The position numbers were made by a program, and so were the translations under genes. DNA of 8,150 nucleotides, taken from the NCBI GenBank assembly GCA_905197385.1, contig CAJJYO010000064.1, forward strand, positions 1 to 8,150, given 5' to 3'. This document shows positions 5,475-8,150 of this stretch, piece by piece. The stretch comes from an uncultured Collinsella sp. (GTDB lineage: Bacteria > Actinomycetota > Coriobacteriia > Coriobacteriales > Coriobacteriaceae). Numbering within the stretch: the stretch's first letter is position 1; the number at the start of each line of letters is the position of its first letter. The notes under the pieces were generated by a model, which worked only from the letters and a program-made list of their open reading frames with translations, was not told the origin of the DNA and searched no databases.

Positions 5475-5509
5475 AATGTTGCATGAGGGACGGTCCCTTA
5501 TGTCACATT
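5475..5509. repeat. 35-bp imperfect palindrome between nadA and nadB
   Basis: The palindrome is centred on 5492. AGGGAC (5486-5491) mirrors GTCCCT (5493-5498), and the outer arms AATGT (5475-5479) and ACATT (5505-5509) also pair. Across the full 17-bp half there is one mismatch (5480/5504) and two G-T pairs. It fills nearly all of the nadA-nadB gap and ends 1 base before the nadB ribosome binding site. It has no T-run, so it is not an intrinsic terminator. It resembles extragenic palindromic repeats (see findings). Confidence 0.7.
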
Positions 5510-5510
5510 C

Positions 5511-5520
5511 AAGGGAGAGG
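5511..5520 (+). promoter_or_regulatory. Ribosome binding site that fixes the nadB start
   Basis: AAGGGAGAGG is followed 6 bases later by GTG (5527). In-frame ATGs at 5476 and 5500 lie inside the palindrome without an RBS, so the GTG is preferred. Confidence 0.75.
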
Positions 5521-5526
5521 ATTCCT

Positions 5527-6903
5527 GTGGAAACCAAGCAATACCCCGATATGGAGTGCGACGTCGTCATTGCCGGCTGCGGCGTAGCGGGCTTGTACGC
5601 GGCCCTCAATCTGCCGACGAGCACGCGCGTGATCATGCTCTCCAAGGGCGCGGTCGATGAGTGCGATTCGATGCTCGCGCAGGGCGGCATCTGCGCGCTG
5701 CCCGAAGGCTCGGACTACGATGCCTTCTTTGAGGACACCATGCACGCCGGCCACTACGAGAACCGCCGCGAGAGCGTCGACATCATGATTCGCTCGAGCC
5801 GCTCGGTCATCAACGACCTGCTAGCGATGGGCGTGGATTTTGAGCGCAAGGCCGACGGCAGCCTCAATTTTACCCGCGAGGGCGCGCACAGCCGTCCGCG
5901 CATTGCCTTCCATGCCGACATTACGGGCAAGGAGATCACGACCAAGCTGCTCCAGGCCGTTCGCAAGCTGGACAACGTGCAGATTTTGGAGCACGTGGCC
6001 ATGACCGACATCCTGACGGGCGAACGTGACGGCGCCACGGTGTGCACCGGCGTCGTCGCCGTAGCCGTGGACGAGGACAACTCGGTTCGCCCCGCCGACG
6101 AGCTGGCAAATGCCGTTGAGGGCGTGCATGCCGGTAAGCCGTTTAAGATCCATGCCCGCCACACGCTGTGGGCGACGGGTGGCATTGGCGGCGTGTACGA
6201 CCACTCGACCAACTACCCGCAGCTCACGGGCGACGCCTGCTACATCGCTCAGGAGCATGGCATTAAGATGGAGCACCTGGACTACGTGCAGATCCATCCC
6301 ACGGGTCTGTTCTCGCCGCAGCCGGGTCGCACCTTCCTGATCAGCGAGAGTTGCCGCGGCGAGGGCGCGATTTTGCTCAACGCCGCCGGCGAGCGTTTTA
6401 CCGACGAGTTGCAGCCGCGCGACGTTGTCGCCGCCGCCATCCGCGAGCAGATGAAGCAGGACGGCACCGAGCACGAGTGGCTGAGCTTTGCCCCCGTCGA
6501 GCGCGACGTGGTGACCGGGCACTTTGCCAACATTCGCGCGCGCTGCCTGGAGGACGGCCGCGACATCTTGGACGAGCCCATTCCCGTTACGCCGACGCAG
6601 CACTACTTTATGGGCGGCGTGTGGGTCGACAAGGACGGCCGCACCTCGATGCCCGAGCTCTACGCCGCGGGCGAGACGGCCTGCAACGGCGTTCACGGCA
6701 AGAACCGCCTTGCATCAAACAGTCTGCTCGAAGCACTGGTCTGGGGTCGTCGCGCCGCGTGGTACATGCGTACCGGCGAGTCGCTGGCCGTGGAGCAGGC
6801 GGGCGAGCCCGCGCTCGATGGGCACCATCGCGCCCTGAGTTCCGATAACCTTGCAATCGATGATCTGGCCCGTGCCGCCGGCACGCAGGCCGTGGAGGAG
6901 TAG
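5527..6903 (+). CDS. nadB: L-aspartate oxidase, short form without C-terminal helical domain
   Basis: FAD enzyme of the succinate dehydrogenase/fumarate reductase flavoprotein family. It oxidises L-aspartate to iminoaspartate, the substrate of NadA. Length is 458 aa from the GTG start. Features in order: Rossmann motif GCGVAGLYAALN (17-28), substrate/FAD loop MLAQGGICAL (49-58), TREGAHSRPRIAFHAD (116-131), QIHPTGL (255-261), SESCRGEGAILLN (273-285), ERFTDELQPRDVV (289-301), HYFMGGVWVD (359-368) and the C-terminal flavin block AAGETACNGVHGKNRLASNS (380-399), then LLEALVWGRRAA. His257, Arg277 and His359 match expected active-site positions. After residue about 418 only a 40-residue Ala/Glu-rich tail follows. 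Canonical NadB proteins (about 530-540 aa) continue with a three-helix domain that is absent here. nadC starts 3 bases after the stop, and its RBS lies in the last nadB codons. Confidence 0.95.
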   Translation: METKQYPDMECDVVIAGCGVAGLYAALNLPTSTRVIMLSKGAVDECDSMLAQGGICALPEGSDYDAFFEDTMHAGHYENRRESVDIMIRSSRSVINDLLAMGVDFERKADGSLNFTREGAHSRPRIAFHADITGKEITTKLLQAVRKLDNVQILEHVAMTDILTGERDGATVCTGVVAVAVDEDNSVRPADELANAVEGVHAGKPFKIHARHTLWATGGIGGVYDHSTNYPQLTGDACYIAQEHGIKMEHLDYVQIHPTGLFSPQPGRTFLISESCRGEGAILLNAAGERFTDELQPRDVVAAAIREQMKQDGTEHEWLSFAPVERDVVTGHFANIRARCLEDGRDILDEPIPVTPTQHYFMGGVWVDKDGRTSMPELYAAGETACNGVHGKNRLASNSLLEALVWGRRAAWYMRTGESLAVEQAGEPALDGHHRALSSDNLAIDDLARAAGTQAVEE

Positions 6904-6906
6904 ACC

Positions 6907-7767
6907 ATGAATCCTATTACCATGAAGCTCGTCGTCGATGATCTGATTCTGCAGGCTCTGCGCGAGGACATTACCTTTGAGGACGTGAGCACGGCGAGCG
7001 TGTGCCCCACGACGCGTCCCGCCACGGTGGAGCTTATCGCCAAGGCCGACGGCATCATCGCCGGCTTGGATGTGTTTGCCCGCACCTTTGAGTTGCTGGA
7101 TTCGCAGAGCTCGGTGCTGTTTGATGTTGCCGATGGCGATGAGGTGCACGCCGGCGACCATGTGGGTCAGGTGCGCGGCGACGCGCGCGTGCTGCTTTCG
7201 GGCGAGCGCGTGGCACTCAACTACCTGCAGCGCATGAGCGGCATCGCTACCTATACGCACCAGATGGCTGCAGCGCTCGAGGGCACCAAGACCGTGCTCG
7301 TCGACACGCGCAAGACCACGCCGGGTATGCGCGTGTTTGAGAAGGCGGCGGTCGAGATTGGCGGCGGCAGCAACCACCGCTACAACCTGTCGACGGCCGT
7401 CATGCTCAAGGACAACCACATCGATGCCGCCGGTGGCGTGACGCGCGCGATCGAGATGGCGCGCGCCCATGCGTCGTTTACCACGACGGTCGAGATTGAG
7501 TGCGAGAACCTGGACATGGTGCGCGAGGCTGTGGAGGCCGGCGCCGACATCATCATGTTCGACAACATGACCCACGACGATATGGCTGCCGCGATTGAGC
7601 TTATCGCCGGCCGCGCCAAGACCGAGTGCTCGGGCAACGTGGACGCCAGCAATATCCGCGCCCTGGCTGATCTGGGCGTCGACTACATTAGCTCGGGCGC
7701 CCTGACGCACTCCGCGCCGATCCTCGACCTCTCGCTTAAGCACCTGCGTCTGCTGGACGGTAAATAA
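6907..7767 (+). CDS. nadC: Nicotinate-nucleotide pyrophosphorylase (quinolinate phosphoribosyltransferase)
   Basis: Cytoplasmic type II phosphoribosyltransferase, 286 aa, normal for the family. It converts quinolinate and PRPP to nicotinate mononucleotide with loss of CO2. The N-terminal alpha/beta sandwich (1-105) has REDITFEDVSTAS and the helix SGERVALNYLQRMSGIAT (98-115). The barrel carries VDTRKTTPGMRVFEKAAV (132-149), GGGSNHRYNL (152-161), LKDNHI (167-172), EIECEN (196-201), IIMFDNM (215-221), ECSGNV (240-245) and ISSGALTHS (261-269), which together supply the quinolinate and PRPP phosphate contacts (for example Arg101, Lys135, His157, Arg158, Lys168). The ATG follows GGAGGAG (6894-6900) at 6-base spacing, within the end of nadB, indicating tight co-expression. 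The TAA overlaps the ATG of niaR by one base. Confidence 0.97.
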   Translation: MNPITMKLVVDDLILQALREDITFEDVSTASVCPTTRPATVELIAKADGIIAGLDVFARTFELLDSQSSVLFDVADGDEVHAGDHVGQVRGDARVLLSGERVALNYLQRMSGIATYTHQMAAALEGTKTVLVDTRKTTPGMRVFEKAAVEIGGGSNHRYNLSTAVMLKDNHIDAAGGVTRAIEMARAHASFTTTVEIECENLDMVREAVEAGADIIMFDNMTHDDMAAAIELIAGRAKTECSGNVDASNIRALADLGVDYISSGALTHSAPILDLSLKHLRLLDGK

Positions 7768-8150
7768 TGAACGCCCGCGAGCGTCGCCGTGCCATCATGG
7801 CCGTGCTCGAGGGGGCCAAGGGGCCCGTATCGGGCAGCGCGCTTGCCCGCGAGGTGGGTGTGAGCCGCCAGATCGTGGTGCAGGACATCGCCCTGCTGCG
7901 CGCCGATGGGCACGATATCGTGGCGACCAACCGTGGTTATGTGCTGCAGGAGGCCCCCAGCAGCCCCGCTGTGCCCACGCGCTTGGTCAAGGTTCGCCAC
8001 AGCGTGGAGCAGGCGGGCGATGAGCTCACGAGTATCGTCGACGCCGGCGGCTCCGTGCTCAATGTGATCGTCAATCACCGCGTATACGGTAAGATCACGG
8101 CTGATCTGGACATCCGCAATCGCCGCGATGCCGAGCGCTATCTGCGCGAT
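7767..8150 (+). CDS. niaR: NiaR-type niacin-responsive repressor with 3H domain (partial)
   Basis: The first 128 codons of a transcriptional repressor, cut by the window end; the family is about 170-180 aa long. Residues 5-60 form a winged helix of the HTH_11 type (RRRAIMAVLEGAKGPVSGSA, then LAREVGVSRQIVVQDIALLR, ending ATNRGYVL). From residue 74 the 3H domain begins: VKVRHSVEQAGDELTSIVDA, then VIVNHRVYGKITADLDI. His78 and Glu86 match the first two metal ligands known from Thermotoga TM1602 (His79, Glu87). The later His pair lies beyond the window. NiaR proteins bind niacin as corepressor and shut off NAD synthesis and niacin uptake genes. The start ATG overlaps the nadC stop (TAATG) and has only a weak RBS, so it probably depends on translational coupling. 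As the fourth gene of the operon it would repress its own synthesis through the 4361-4404 operator. Confidence 0.93.
   Translation, partial: MNARERRRAIMAVLEGAKGPVSGSALAREVGVSRQIVVQDIALLRADGHDIVATNRGYVLQEAPSSPAVPTRLVKVRHSVEQAGDELTSIVDAGGSVLNVIVNHRVYGKITADLDIRNRRDAERYLRD

Noticed and set aside
5476..5526. N-terminal extension of NadB from ATG 5476
   Set aside because: These 17 codons are the palindromic repeat and the RBS; a well-spaced RBS precedes GTG 5527, which gives the normal short NadB N-terminus.
4575..5690. Long open frame (371 codons) on the minus strand opposite nadA
   Set aside because: It is the mirror of a highly biased GC-rich gene; the product is a run of Leu/Val/His/Asp-rich text without motifs, and the plus-strand NadA is certain.
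6715..7743. 342-codon minus-strand frame opposite nadC
   Set aside because: Same shadow effect as above; it has no RBS or recognisable domain and fully overlaps nadC.

Overview
The window is about 8 kb of GC-rich bacterial chromosome with densely packed genes. GC-rich third positions, AGGAGG-type ribosome binding sites, GTG starts, a LytTR/GHKL two-component pair and a nadABC-niaR operon point to a Gram-positive of the Actinomycetota. A gut Coriobacteriia of the Collinsella type is my best guess. It is inferred from overall style, not from a marker gene.

Left part (1-1513), mostly minus strand. A two-gene unit encodes a small His-containing helical protein and then a NikR-type nickel-responsive repressor. 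The repressor carries an unusual His/Cys-rich N-terminal tail, and its gene starts 1 base after the upstream stop. A terminator hairpin (10-44) closes the unit and looks like a dispersed repeat. Upstream lies trxA (thioredoxin), with its own terminator hairpin at 896-935. A divergent intergenic region (1378-1513) with a strong hairpin and a TATAAT box separates trxA from the next gene.

Middle (1514-4153). A plus-strand gene encodes a protein that I read as a divergent, probably catalytically dead member of the uracil-DNA glycosylase superfamily. It converges on a minus-strand two-component system: a LytTR response regulator followed, with a 1-base overlap, by a polytopic GHKL sensor histidine kinase.

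Right part (4154-8150), plus strand. This is the de novo NAD operon nadA-nadB-nadC-niaR: quinolinate synthase, L-aspartate oxidase, quinolinate phosphoribosyltransferase and the NiaR (3H-domain) niacin-responsive repressor, which runs off the window end. Aspartate is oxidised by NadB to iminoaspartate, NadA condenses this with dihydroxyacetone phosphate to quinolinate, and NadC makes nicotinate mononucleotide. A 44-bp two-arm palindrome over the -35 element of the nadA promoter is the obvious NiaR operator, giving a closed repressor-operator loop in one locus.

Most notable points: the four-part architecture of the NAD operator; a 35-bp palindrome between nadA and nadB that resembles the hairpin at 10-44; a NadB without its usual C-terminal helical domain; the metal-ligand-rich NikR tail with its small partner; and the UDG-like pseudo-enzyme. 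No CRISPR array, transposase gene, tRNA or rRNA was seen.
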